DNA of 64,000 bases from Hyphomicrobium denitrificans ATCC 51888 (GCF_000143145.1 NC_014313.1:1426001-1490000), one strand, 5' to 3'. Shown: positions 35,235 to 44,083, counted from the first letter of the stretch. Notes: generated by a model from the letters alone, not told the origin. Numbers and translations: made by a program.

Positions 35235-35840
35235 ATGGCCCAGGATCCGAAATATCAGCTTCCGACGTACACGCCGACGGCGCGCGGCCTGCATTGGCTG
35301 ATCGCGCTTCTGATCCTCATCCAGTTTCCGATTGCCTTCTACATGACCTACCGCGGCTACGAAATGTCGGCGGTGAACGACAAAGGCGAAGCGGTCAAAG
35401 GCGTCTTCGACGACGTTACCGGCTTCTTTTATAGCTGGCACAAGGTGATCGGGCTTACGATCTTTTTCCTGGTGCTGATCCGTCTTGCCTATCGTTTGAC
35501 GCGCGGCGCGCCGCGGCCGGATCCGTCTGTGCCGAAGCCGCTGATCGGCATCAGTCATCTCGTGCATTGGTTGATGTATGCGCTGCTGATCGCGGTTCCG
35601 ATCATCGGGTATCGCGGAATTTCCTATGGCCGCTATCTCGATGTTTTCGGCTTTTCATTGCCAGCGGTGACTGAGAAGAACGAGGATCTATCGAAAGAGG
35701 TTTTCGAATGGCACGAGAGGGCGGCGATCGTGCTGCTCCTGCTCGTGTCGCTGCATATCGCAGCTGCGATCTATCACCGCTTCTTCCGCAAGGATCGGGT
35801 CGTTGAGCGGATGCTGCCGAAACGATCGCTCGATGCCTGA
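35235..35840 (+). CDS. Cytochrome b561-type diheme membrane protein
   Basis: A 201-residue four-helix membrane cytochrome. Histidines suited to heme ligation occur in the first TM helix (GLHWLIALLILIQ), the second (YSWHKVIGLTIFFLVLI), and the third and fourth (ISHLVHWLMYALLIAVP and LLLLVSLHIAAAIYHRF). This matches the bacterial cytochrome b561 family (superoxide:ubiquinone oxidoreductase type). There is a conserved extracytoplasmic loop between helices 1 and 2. It stands alone, downstream of the divergent ABC transporter and convergent with the methyltransferase at 35858. Confidence 0.87.
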   Translation: MAQDPKYQLPTYTPTARGLHWLIALLILIQFPIAFYMTYRGYEMSAVNDKGEAVKGVFDDVTGFFYSWHKVIGLTIFFLVLIRLAYRLTRGAPRPDPSVPKPLIGISHLVHWLMYALLIAVPIIGYRGISYGRYLDVFGFSLPAVTEKNEDLSKEVFEWHERAAIVLLLLVSLHIAAAIYHRFFRKDRVVERMLPKRSLDA

Positions 35841-35857
35841 TCGAGGGCTTGCAACGG

Positions 35858-36694
35858 TCAGGATGCCGGCGCGGCGAACGTATCTGTGTGGCCGACGACG
35901 ACGCCCGTCCGCGAAACGTTGATCCAATTGACGATGGTTTTCGCGTCGACGCCGCCGATCTCTGAAACGGCGACGGCGTGGCCGCGCACGAGTTCTTCGA
36001 TCAGCATGCGATCGCTGCGTTCCAGACGCCAGTCGCTGTCGCCTTCGATCACCGAATAGTCGTTGAGACGGAACTGATCCGCGAGATGTGCAGGCGCCAT
36101 CGGACCAGCCGCGAGGCCGAGACCTTTGTCGCGCAATTGATGGCGATGGAAGGCGGATGCCATCTGATTGTCGGCGGGCCGGCGCGGGGTCCAGCGCCGC
36201 TGACCGTTGTACGTGAGCGTCGCATAGAATGCGATCCGGTGTTCAGCCACGGCCTTTGCGAGGGCGCGGATATAGTCCGGCGATGTGAGATCAAAGAATG
36301 CGGATGCCGTGACGAGGTGCAATGGCTGATCGAGCAGGTGCGCCGTCTCGGATGCCAAGTCGGCAACGACGAACGTGACGTCGATCTCCCGGCGGTCCTT
36401 GCGCAAGCGAAGGCCATTGTCTGAGAATTCCGCCGCATCGGCCCAGGCGGCGAGCCGTGTCTTGGCGACCTCGTGCAAGCTCGCGTCGTGATCGACGAGT
36501 TTCCAGCTTTGCCGGTGCGGCAGGAGAGGCGCGGTGGCGCGAAGGTTCGAACCGGTGCCCGATCCGAGATCGAGAACGCTGACATCGTCGCGCAGAGCGA
36601 AGCGAGCGCTGACGGTGTTGGCGACGTCGCTCGAGCGTGCGCGCAGGTCCGCGGGTTCGCGCAGATCGAGCCATTCGGGGGCGAATTCGCTCAC
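35858..36694 (-). CDS. SAM-dependent methyltransferase of the pterin-like cluster
   Basis: A 278-residue class I methyltransferase. SAM motif I is VLDLGSGTGSNLRATAPLL (about residue 40), motif II follows at WKLVDHDASL, and a later segment VTASAFFDLTSPDYIRALA belongs to the core. The GTG 36694 start overlaps the stop of the upstream glycosyltransferase gene by four bases (GTGA), so I prefer it to the open frame back to 36772. It is the last gene of the four-gene leftward cluster. The substrate is unknown; the neighbours suggest a small sugar-bearing pterin-like molecule. Confidence 0.82.
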   Translation of the reverse strand: MSEFAPEWLDLREPADLRARSSDVANTVSARFALRDDVSVLDLGSGTGSNLRATAPLLPHRQSWKLVDHDASLHEVAKTRLAAWADAAEFSDNGLRLRKDRREIDVTFVVADLASETAHLLDQPLHLVTASAFFDLTSPDYIRALAKAVAEHRIAFYATLTYNGQRRWTPRRPADNQMASAFHRHQLRDKGLGLAAGPMAPAHLADQFRLNDYSVIEGDSDWRLERSDRMLIEELVRGHAVAVSEIGGVDAKTIVNWINVSRTGVVVGHTDTFAAPAS

Positions 36695-37737
36695 GGCCGG
36701 AGGCCCAGGATGACGGCGGCGATGCGCCGTGCCGTCTCGTGCCAGGTCGGCAACGTTCGTCCGGCTTCCCATGCCGCGTCCGCCAGACGATCGCGCAGTT
36801 TTTTGTCGGTGAGCGCTCGCTCGATCGCGGTGGTCAGCGCGGTCACGTTGCCTGCTTCGACATGAAGGGCGGACGATTCTCCTGCGGTCTCGGCAGCCGC
36901 GCCGCCGGCCGCGATGACCATCGGCAATCCACGCGCCATCGCCTCGGCGAGCACCATGCCGTAGCCCTCGAACAGCGAGGCCGAGACGAAAAGATCGGCG
37001 CTTTCGTAGTAGCGGTCGAGCGTCGCCGGGACGACTTTGCCTGCGAGCGTAACACGGTCTTCGAGGCCGTTCGACGAGATTGCGTTTTGCACCGTCGCGA
37101 CGGCGTCGGGATGGCGATCGAGTGCGCCCGCGATCGTCAATCGCCAGTCGATGTGCTTCAGCGGCGCCAGCGCCTCGACGAGCACGTGATAGCCTTTGCG
37201 CGGCAGTACGGCTCCAACGGCGAGGATCTGAAGCGGCGCGCCGGTTCCCGTGGCGCGTTGGGCCGGATCGGTTCCGGGTTCGGCGATCGTGACTTTTTCC
37301 TGCGAGATTCCCATCGTGTCGACGAGAATGCGTTTCGTGACGCGGCTCGTGACGACGATGTGACTGGCGTGCTGAAGCGCGATTTCCTCGCTCGCTTTGA
37401 TTTCGACTTTGCGGCTGTGGGGCAGGCCGGTTTCGAGGAACAGCGGATGATGAACGAGCGCGACGACGCGGCCTGAAAGCGCGTCGAGGACGTCGCCCGT
37501 AAATGCTCCGAATGCCAGGCCATCGACCATAAGCACTTCGTCACGCGGCTTGGCTTTCAGCAGGCGGGTCGTTTCGGCGAGATCGCTCGCGCTCGGATTG
37601 GGGAACGTATCGGCGAGCGGGAGAACCGACACGCGAACGCCGAAGTCCGGCAGCAATTCGATCACGCGCCGGTCATAGGCGTAGCCGCCGGTCGTACTTT
37701 TCAGATCGCCGGGTATCGCGAAGACGACATCAGCCAC
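36691..37737 (-). CDS. Family 4 glycosyltransferase of the pterin-like cluster
   Basis: A 348-residue GT-B enzyme. GTG 37737 is chosen because GAGGGG lies seven bases upstream; it overlaps the end of the PTPS-like gene by eight bases. The N-terminus has VVFAIPGDLKSTTGGYAYDR (GG loop), and the donor domain has LAVGAVLPRKGYHVLVEAL and SASLFEGYGMVLAEAMARGLP with the E-x7-E glutamates. It overlaps the methyltransferase start by four bases. Overlaps on both sides mean tight translational coupling within one pathway. Donor and acceptor are unknown. Confidence 0.85.
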   Translation of the reverse strand: MADVVFAIPGDLKSTTGGYAYDRRVIELLPDFGVRVSVLPLADTFPNPSASDLAETTRLLKAKPRDEVLMVDGLAFGAFTGDVLDALSGRVVALVHHPLFLETGLPHSRKVEIKASEEIALQHASHIVVTSRVTKRILVDTMGISQEKVTIAEPGTDPAQRATGTGAPLQILAVGAVLPRKGYHVLVEALAPLKHIDWRLTIAGALDRHPDAVATVQNAISSNGLEDRVTLAGKVVPATLDRYYESADLFVSASLFEGYGMVLAEAMARGLPMVIAAGGAAAETAGESSALHVEAGNVTALTTAIERALTDKKLRDRLADAAWEAGRTLPTWHETARRIAAVILGLRP

Positions 37738-38134
37738 TGATCGGCCCCTCGTAGCTGGCTCGTGCAAGATCCGTTTCAGAGAGCGTCACCCGGATGCGCG
37801 AAAGCCGTTGTCCTTCGGTTCCGAATTTCCCTGACGTAGCAGCTTCGGCCATGCGGTCGAAGATATACTTGCAGAGGAACTCAGTCGTCGTCAGATGGCC
37901 TTTGAATTGAGGTAAAGCGTCAAGGTTTTGATAACCGAGAGGCTTCAGCGTTTCGTTGAGCACGCGAAGGGCCGCCCCGATATCGACAACGACGTTCTCG
38001 GCCGTCAGTTTCTCTCGGAAGAACGCGACGTCGACGACATAGGTTGCGCCGTGCAAATTCTGGGCGGGTCCGAAAAACGGATCCGGCAGGGAGTGGGCGA
38101 TCATGATGCGATCGCGGACTTCAACGGAGAACAT
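37730..38134 (-). CDS. PTPS/QueD-fold protein with altered zinc and catalytic residues
   Basis: A 134-residue member of the 6-pyruvoyl-tetrahydropterin synthase family. The fold is recognisable: RIMIAHSLPD near the start with His14, NLHGATYVVDVAFF with His28, VVDIGAALRVLNETL and TTTEFLCKYIFDR. However, the third zinc histidine is Ala30 (HGATY, not HGHNY), the catalytic cysteine before it is absent, and the LDH motif is replaced by a GYQNLDAL segment. A His in FKGHLTTTEF may partly compensate. It is therefore probably not a standard QueD. ATG 38134 is preferred over GTG 38140. It lies 24 bases after the dehydrogenase gene and overlaps the glycosyltransferase gene. Confidence 0.82.
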   Translation of the reverse strand: MFSVEVRDRIMIAHSLPDPFFGPAQNLHGATYVVDVAFFREKLTAENVVVDIGAALRVLNETLKPLGYQNLDALPQFKGHLTTTEFLCKYIFDRMAEAATSGKFGTEGQRLSRIRVTLSETDLARASYEGPISG

Positions 38135-38158
38135 CGGCACGGCTCATTTCATTTTGAG

Positions 38159-39184
38159 TCAATAGGAGATGACGGGCGGTAGTCCCGTCGACGACCAGAT
38201 ATCGGAGAGCGATTTCGGCAATTCGGTGAAGGCGACGGTGTCCGTGACCAGGACGTCGAGTGCCGGATCGTCAAGAAGTGCCATCGCGCGCTCGAGCCGG
38301 TCGCGATGTTTGATGTGGCCGCGATGGCTTGGAGCGACGTGACCGACCTGCGAGGATATGATCCGCAGGCGGCGGGAATGGAAGTCCGCGCCGAGATTGA
38401 TCGTGACTGGCCGCGTTCCGTACCAGCTCATCTCGATGACCTTACCTTCGAAGACGCAGGCGCCGATCGCGGCATTGAGACCGGCTTCCGTGGCGCTGGT
38501 GTGGAACACGATGCGATTGTCGGGCGGAAGATCGTCCGGTGTCGCGAACGTCAGCCCGAGAGCCTCGGCGTAGCGTGCGCGTGCCGGATCGATGTCGACA
38601 AGGGTCACGTCAGTCCCCGCGATGCGCCGCGCCAGATAGGCTACCAGCAATCCGACGATGCCTGCGCCGATCACGGCGATGCGGTCACCGGGCGCCGTCC
38701 CCGCGTCCCAGTGGGCATTGAGCGCTGTTTCCATGTTTGCGGCGAGTACGGCGCGTCGTGAGGGGATGGCATCGGGGATCGCGATAAGGCTGTCCTCGGC
38801 GGCCTGGAAATAATCCTGATGCGGATGCAACGCAAAGACGCGGCGTCCTAGCATCGTGTCTGAACCGGCCGTTACAATACCAGCCGCCGAATAACCGTAT
38901 TTGACCGGAAAAGAGAAACTTCCCGCCTGTAGCGGCGCGCGCATGCGAGACCATTCGCTTTGCGGCACCTCGCCTTTTGCGACGAGCCGCTCGGTGCCGC
39001 GGCTGATTGCGGAAAATTCGGTGGCGACGCGTGCTTCTCCGGGAGCGGGTGGGGCCAAACGCTCAGTTCGGAGTTCAGCCTGATCCGGTTTGGTGTACCA
39101 AAGCGCGCGTGCGACGACGATCTGGCCCTGGCTGCGACGCATCCGGGGCGGATCGAGATCGGGTGTGCTGCGCTGGTCGTTCAT
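38159..39184 (-). CDS. Zinc-type alcohol dehydrogenase-like protein of the pterin-like cluster
   Basis: A 341-residue medium-chain dehydrogenase/reductase. The GroES-like half has SAISRGTERLVAKGEVP and VKYGYSAAGIV. The Rossmann half starts GDRIAVIGAGIVGLLVAYLA and has TLVDIDPARARYAEALG. The usual structural zinc cysteines are missing. The catalytic zinc site is not the standard GHE motif, so metal use is uncertain. It is the first gene of the leftward cluster with the PTPS-like, glycosyltransferase and methyltransferase genes. The start lies only 20 bases from the divergent opgH start; an internal ATG at 39142 would widen the gap. Confidence 0.82.
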   Translation of the reverse strand: MNDQRSTPDLDPPRMRRSQGQIVVARALWYTKPDQAELRTERLAPPAPGEARVATEFSAISRGTERLVAKGEVPQSEWSRMRAPLQAGSFSFPVKYGYSAAGIVTAGSDTMLGRRVFALHPHQDYFQAAEDSLIAIPDAIPSRRAVLAANMETALNAHWDAGTAPGDRIAVIGAGIVGLLVAYLARRIAGTDVTLVDIDPARARYAEALGLTFATPDDLPPDNRIVFHTSATEAGLNAAIGACVFEGKVIEMSWYGTRPVTINLGADFHSRRLRIISSQVGHVAPSHRGHIKHRDRLERAMALLDDPALDVLVTDTVAFTELPKSLSDIWSSTGLPPVISY

Positions 39185-39204
39185 TGTGAGAGACTGAACC
39201 CGTC

Positions 39205-41016
39205 ATGACGATCGATTGCGATCGCAAAGTCCTACCCGAGGCCGTCTCCCGGTCAGTGGCGCTGGAGCCATGCCTTACGACACCAGCGGGCTTCGAGGCA
39301 ATCGCGACGCTCAAGCGTCGGCGCCGGATCATGCTCGTTCTCAACGTCGCGACGTGGACCATAGTTATGCTCTGGGCGTGCGCGGTCCTCTCAAGCGGAG
39401 GGTGGACGTGGGTCGACGGCGCCGTTGTTATCTGCCTCGGGCTCGCAGCCCCTTGGCCGGTTCTGGGCTTCTGGAACGCCGCCATCGGGCTTTGGCAGCT
39501 CGGCGGCCGGCGTAATCCCGAGATCGTTCCGGCGCTCGAACGTGATGCGCATGCGCCCATCACGGTTAAGACGGCCGTGGTGATGACCTTGCGCAACGAA
39601 GACCCGGCGCGCGCGCTGAGGCGGCTCAAGATCGTTAAGGATAGTCTCGACCGTACGGGCGAGGGCGCTCATTTTTCCTATTTCGTGCTGAGCGATACGG
39701 ATCGCCCCGAGATCGCGAGGCGTGAGGAAGATGCGATCGCGCTTTGGCGGGCGAACGATGCAGATCGCGAGCGGATCGTGTATCGCCGCCGGGATCACAA
39801 TCTCGGATTCAAGGCTGGCAACGTCCGTGACTTCGCGACGACGGCGGGGCGCGACTTCGAGCTGATGCTGCCGCTCGATGCCGACAGCCTGATGACAGGA
39901 GCTGCGATCCTCGACCTCGTGCGGATCATGCAGCGGCATCCGAAGCTCGGCATACTGCAAAGTCTCGTCGTCGGCACGCCGACTGCTTCGGCGTTCGCGC
40001 GCATTTTTCAGTTCGGCATGCGGCTTGGCATGCGGACTTATACGATGGGGCAAGCTTGGTGGGTCGGCGACTGCGGGCCGTTCTGGGGCCATAACGCCGT
40101 CGTTCGTATCGCGCCGTTCGTCGAGCATTGCAGGCTGCCGACGCTCAGTGGCAGGCCGCCGTTCGGTGGTCATATCCTGTCGCACGATCAAGTCGAAGCA
40201 GCGCTGATGCGCAAGGGCGGGTTTGAAGTCCGCGTGCTGCCCGTGGAGATCGGGTCGTATGAAGACAATCCGCCGAATGCCGCCGCATTCGCGGAGCGTG
40301 ACACGCGCTGGTGCCAGGGAAATCTGCAATACCTGAAGCTCATCGGGCTCAAGGGCCTCGAGCCCGTCAGCCGCTATCAGCTCGCCTGGGCGGTGCTGAT
40401 GTTTATCGGCGTTCCAGCCTGGATCGTGCTTTTCGGACTACTGCCATTCGTTGCCGCCGATGCGGAGACCGTTCCGGATTTTCCCGTTGGCTCCGCGGTT
40501 GCGTTGTCTTTGACGCTGTTGGCGATGAACCTCGCGCCAAAGCTTTCGGCAGCGTTGAACGTGATGCTGACGCCCGGCGAGGTCCAGCGTTTCGGCGGCC
40601 GCGTGCGATTTGCTCTCGGGGCGGGACTTGAGCTGCTGTTCTCGGTGTTCCTGTCGGCCGCAACGTCGCTTCGGACGATGCTGTTCATGATCGGGCTTCT
40701 GTTCGGTCGATCGAATGGATGGAGGACCCAGTCGCGGGATAGCGGCGAGCTTCCGTGGGCGGAGGCGGCGTCGCGCTTTTGGCCGCATGCTCTGTTCGGC
40801 CTCATTCTGAGTTTCGCTTTCGCGATATTTGCGCCGCATGTGCTGTTCTGGAGTTTGCCGCTGGCTTTCTGTTTTCTCGCCGCGATCCCATTTGCCGTTC
40901 TGACCGCCAGTCCTGCTGTGGGACAGTTCCTGCGCCGGCATGGCATTGCTGCGATTCCGGAGGATGTCGCGCCACTACCGGAAATTCGTGCGTTGCAGTC
41001 GACAGATGGGGCGTGA
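39205..41016 (+). CDS. opgH: Glucans biosynthesis glucosyltransferase OpgH/MdoH
   Basis: A 603-residue inner-membrane GT2 enzyme that makes the linear backbone of osmoregulated periplasmic glucans. Two N-terminal TM helices (about 40-95) precede the cytoplasmic glycosyltransferase domain with MTLRNEDPARALRRL, FSYFVLSDTDRPEIARRE, LPLDADSLMTG and RWCQGNLQYLKLI (the QxxRW-like block). A C-terminal set of six TM helices follows. No opgG or opgC accompanies it. The next gene, an FkbM methyltransferase, begins one base after the stop, suggesting methylated glucans. The NdvA-like exporter is 4 kb away. Confidence 0.9.
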   Translation: MTIDCDRKVLPEAVSRSVALEPCLTTPAGFEAIATLKRRRRIMLVLNVATWTIVMLWACAVLSSGGWTWVDGAVVICLGLAAPWPVLGFWNAAIGLWQLGGRRNPEIVPALERDAHAPITVKTAVVMTLRNEDPARALRRLKIVKDSLDRTGEGAHFSYFVLSDTDRPEIARREEDAIALWRANDADRERIVYRRRDHNLGFKAGNVRDFATTAGRDFELMLPLDADSLMTGAAILDLVRIMQRHPKLGILQSLVVGTPTASAFARIFQFGMRLGMRTYTMGQAWWVGDCGPFWGHNAVVRIAPFVEHCRLPTLSGRPPFGGHILSHDQVEAALMRKGGFEVRVLPVEIGSYEDNPPNAAAFAERDTRWCQGNLQYLKLIGLKGLEPVSRYQLAWAVLMFIGVPAWIVLFGLLPFVAADAETVPDFPVGSAVALSLTLLAMNLAPKLSAALNVMLTPGEVQRFGGRVRFALGAGLELLFSVFLSAATSLRTMLFMIGLLFGRSNGWRTQSRDSGELPWAEAASRFWPHALFGLILSFAFAIFAPHVLFWSLPLAFCFLAAIPFAVLTASPAVGQFLRRHGIAAIPEDVAPLPEIRALQSTDGA

Positions 41017-41017
41017 G

Positions 41018-41767
41018 ATGGTCTCGCGTGCCCTGCAAGGCGTGTTTCGCTCGCTCCGCATTTACCAGGGGCCAGATGCGCCGCGCGCTGCGATGGATGC
41101 GCTCTATCGGCAGTTTATCGAGCCGGGCGATCTCGTGTTCGATGTCGGCGCGCATGTCGGCGACCGCGTCTCGTCGTTCCGGCGTCTCGGCGCGCGTGTC
41201 ATCGCCATCGAGCCGCAATCGCTGCTGGTCGATGTCCTGACGCACATTCATGGTCGGGACGCGAATGTGATCATCCTGCCGCGTGCGCTGGGCGCCCGGA
41301 GCGGGCGGCAGGCGTTTCATCTCAATACGGACAATCCGACGGTATCGACGATTTCGGACGCGTTTTTGCAGCGTGCCGAGGATGCTCCGGGCTGGGAGGG
41401 GCAGCATTGGGACGATGACGTCGATGTCGATGTGGTGACACTCGACGCACTGCTTGCGCGCTTCGGCGTTCCCGTCTTCATCAAGATCGACGTCGAAGGC
41501 TATGAGGATGCGGTGCTTCGCGGCCTCTCGCGTCCGGTGAAAGCGCTGTCATTCGAATTTACGACGATCATGCGAGATACGGCGATTGCGTGCATCGAAC
41601 GATTGGCGCTGCTCGGCGATTATCGCTACAACTTTGCGCTCGGAGAAACCCAGCGTCTCAGCTTTGGAAATTGGCTTTCCGATGCCGACATGGCGAAGCA
41701 TCTTTTCAATTTACCGCATGAGGCAAATTCGGGCGACGTCTATGCAAGGCTTGCCTCAGACGTTTAA
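41018..41767 (+). CDS. FkbM-family methyltransferase
   Basis: A 249-residue SAM methyltransferase. The FkbM core is clear: LVFDVGAHVGDRVSSFRRLG (motif I), VIAIEPQSLLVDVL, and FIKIDVEGYEDAVLRGLSR. The start is ATG 41018, one base after the opgH stop, with a GGGG run upstream; ATG 41006, inside opgH, is possible. Co-transcription with opgH suggests O-methylation of the glucan or its precursors. That is an inference from context only. Confidence 0.87.
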   Translation: MVSRALQGVFRSLRIYQGPDAPRAAMDALYRQFIEPGDLVFDVGAHVGDRVSSFRRLGARVIAIEPQSLLVDVLTHIHGRDANVIILPRALGARSGRQAFHLNTDNPTVSTISDAFLQRAEDAPGWEGQHWDDDVDVDVVTLDALLARFGVPVFIKIDVEGYEDAVLRGLSRPVKALSFEFTTIMRDTAIACIERLALLGDYRYNFALGETQRLSFGNWLSDADMAKHLFNLPHEANSGDVYARLASDV

Positions 41768-41799
41768 GACGGTGACACCCTTCCAACCGGAGTACCTAA

Positions 41800-42807
41800 A
41801 TGCCGTTGCGCTTACGTTCCCTTCTGCTCTCGTTTCTGCTCGTCGTGCCGCTTCTGACGACGGCGCAGGCCGCATCTCTCGACGGTCTCGGGGTCGATGT
41901 GAAGAACGAGAGCGAACCGGTTCTCTGCGCGGAGAAGGATAACGTCGCCGTTTCGTTCGCGAACGAAAACGTCAGCGCGTTCCGCATCGAGGCCGCGCAT
42001 CCGGTTTATCTGTCTTCTTCCATGCGCAACAATATCGAGCCTGACTGGACGGCATGCGACATGGCTTCGGATCCGAATTTCAAACCGGCGAGCGAGCCGA
42101 GGAAGGTCACGCTGTACGAAGATCCTTCCGTGTGGGTCATCGGATATACGTTCCCTACGTTCTGGCGTCCGGCGACCGCCAAGGTGCGCATCGGCGATCG
42201 CGTCGAAGACAACATCCACATGCTGCAATTCTGGATTCGCGGAACCGACAGCGCGGAAGAAGTTCTGGTGCTCTATCCGCAAGACGGATATTGGCGTCCG
42301 CGTCCGATGACGCCCGATAATATCCGCATGACCGCCTATGGTTCCTCGTTCCTGATCGGACCGATCCAACACGATGTCCGTCCGCTGGTGAACATCGAAG
42401 AGGTGACGATCGAGCCCAAGAAGCGATCCTTTCAATTGAAGTTCGTGAAAGGCGGGTCGGCGACGCTCAAGATCGCCACCGTCGATATGAACCGCATCGC
42501 GCTCGACGTTTCGTTCGATAAGGGAATTGCCGGCGGGCCGTTCGCCATGCTGCGTTCGATGTACGTCACGGAATTCAACAACGATACGGCGCGCATTGCG
42601 GTTCGCGAACATGGCGCGAAAGGCTGGCGCGAAGACAACATCATGAAATTCGATCATGCGCGCGCGAGCGACATCTGGATCGGTCGTCTGACGCCGTCGC
42701 AGCACAATACGACGTCACCCGATCTGGTGTTCAACAGCTTCTCGGAAGATCAGACGCCGAAGCGGCCGAAGAACGAAGCTCCGCCGCCGCCGGAAGCAAC
42801 GCCGTAA
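41800..42807 (+). CDS. Exported protein of unknown function following opgH
   Basis: A 335-residue secreted protein. GGAG seven bases upstream supports the ATG. The signal peptide is residues 1-24 (LLLSFLLVVPLLTTAQA). The rest is a beta-rich periplasmic domain with two cysteines (VLCAEKD and WTACDMAS) that could form a disulfide, several Trp-rich strands, and a Pro-rich C-terminal tail. I do not recognise a named family; it resembles conserved Rhizobiales proteins of unknown function. It lies 32 bases after the FkbM gene, so a periplasmic role in glucan maturation, where opgG would normally be, is conceivable but unproven. Confidence 0.72.
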   Translation: MPLRLRSLLLSFLLVVPLLTTAQAASLDGLGVDVKNESEPVLCAEKDNVAVSFANENVSAFRIEAAHPVYLSSSMRNNIEPDWTACDMASDPNFKPASEPRKVTLYEDPSVWVIGYTFPTFWRPATAKVRIGDRVEDNIHMLQFWIRGTDSAEEVLVLYPQDGYWRPRPMTPDNIRMTAYGSSFLIGPIQHDVRPLVNIEEVTIEPKKRSFQLKFVKGGSATLKIATVDMNRIALDVSFDKGIAGGPFAMLRSMYVTEFNNDTARIAVREHGAKGWREDNIMKFDHARASDIWIGRLTPSQHNTTSPDLVFNSFSEDQTPKRPKNEAPPPPEATP

Positions 42808-42835
42808 CAAACGGACTTAAGGCTGAGCCTGTCGT

Positions 42836-43759
42836 CTACCAGGCGAGTTCGGCCATCGCGCCGATAGCGGGTGGTGAGCCCGGCACGAACAGCTCTTGCA
42901 GGCGTTTAGGCGACAGACTGATCTCATCCATCGTCTCGTGACGATGGATGCCTGACGCGATGAAGAGGGCGTCGCAGCCGAAGTTCTCGGCGCCCTTCAT
43001 GTCGGTGCGGAGCGAGTCACCGATGACGAGGATTTTCTCGCGCGCCACGTTGCGATCGCGCAGCGCTTCGGCCTTGGCGTGAGCCGTCTCGTAAGCGTTG
43101 AGATGCGGCTTGCCCGCCCAGAATACCGGTCCGCCCATTTGGGCGTAGAGATCCGCAATGGCGCCCGCGCAATAGAGCAGCGTGCCGCCGACATCGACGA
43201 CAAAGTCGGGATTGGCGCAAACGAACGGCAGGTTGTGCTGCAATGCCTGCTGCAAGAGCGGACGATAGTCGTCGGGAACTTCACTGCGATCGAAATTCAA
43301 TCCCGAGCAGATGATCGCTTCGGCTTCCGTGAGGGGCACGGAGCGCGCGGTCAACGCCTGGAACAGGGCGGCGTCGCGATCCTGCGGTCCAATGCAATAG
43401 AGGCGCTCGAACCGCCGCTCGTTGACGTGCGCGAGCGCGATGTCGCCCGAGGAAACGATGTCGTCCCATGCCGACGTTGGTACATTGCGCGTTTCCAATG
43501 TTTCGGCGACGCGCTGCTTCGGAACCGGCGCGTTCGAAACGAGAATGACCGTCCCGCCGTTGCCGCGAAATTTCGTGAGCGCGGAGCACGCGCCTTCGAA
43601 GGCGGTCAATCCGTTATGAACGACGCCCCAGATGTCGCAGAAAATAACGTCGTATCGCGCGAGGAGCGGCGCGGCGTTGGTGAGAGTCGGGGGCGGTGCG
43701 ACGGTGTTTGCTTGCGACGGCAATAGAGCCTCATTGGCCAGGTCGACCGGCCTCGTCAT
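42836..43759 (-). CDS. HAD-superfamily class IIA hydrolase (TIGR01459-like)
   Basis: A 307-residue hydrolase. HAD motif I reads FCDIWGVVHNG, motif II is in VILVSNAPVP, and motif IV is in ILVIGDSLRTDMKGAENFG. The cap is of the C2 (class IIA) type, inserted between motifs II and III, as in NagD/pyridoxal phosphatase relatives. ATG 43759 is preferred; the longer frame begins with a TTG at 43789. The physiological phosphate ester is unknown. It is convergent with the opgH operon across 28 bases. Confidence 0.87.
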   Translation of the reverse strand: MTRPVDLANEALLPSQANTVAPPPTLTNAAPLLARYDVIFCDIWGVVHNGLTAFEGACSALTKFRGNGGTVILVSNAPVPKQRVAETLETRNVPTSAWDDIVSSGDIALAHVNERRFERLYCIGPQDRDAALFQALTARSVPLTEAEAIICSGLNFDRSEVPDDYRPLLQQALQHNLPFVCANPDFVVDVGGTLLYCAGAIADLYAQMGGPVFWAGKPHLNAYETAHAKAEALRDRNVAREKILVIGDSLRTDMKGAENFGCDALFIASGIHRHETMDEISLSPKRLQELFVPGSPPAIGAMAELAW

Positions 43760-44083
43760 CAGGTGGTTGAGGGAAAAGCTGAAGATCAAGCGATCCGCAG
43801 CGCGATGGCTGAGGCATTAGCCTCGGTAAGAGGCATTATCAAGCTCGTTTCCCGTTGATTGGAAATGCCGGCGTCTTAGCCATTCTCAATAGCCCGTCAA
43901 TGCGCCGTTATTTGCGCCCGGTAGGCTCTCCGCCGCGATAATCTATTGGAAAATCTGAGACTAAGTCGGCTGTATCAAAAGCTGTGCGGCTGGTCCTGAA
44001 TTCGCGCTGCTGTGGCGCCGCCGATCTTTTTTTTGCCACTAGAATCACGAGTTTTCATAAGGGGTTCTAGGAGCGAGATATAA
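43760..44083. other. Intergenic interval without a recognised gene
   Basis: A 324-base stretch between divergent genes. It contains a T-rich patch (TTTTTTTT near 44030) before the ribosome binding site GGAG of the gene at 44084, and a short GAGGCATTA direct-repeat-like pair near 43811-43835. I see no promoter motif that I would name. Confidence 0.3.
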
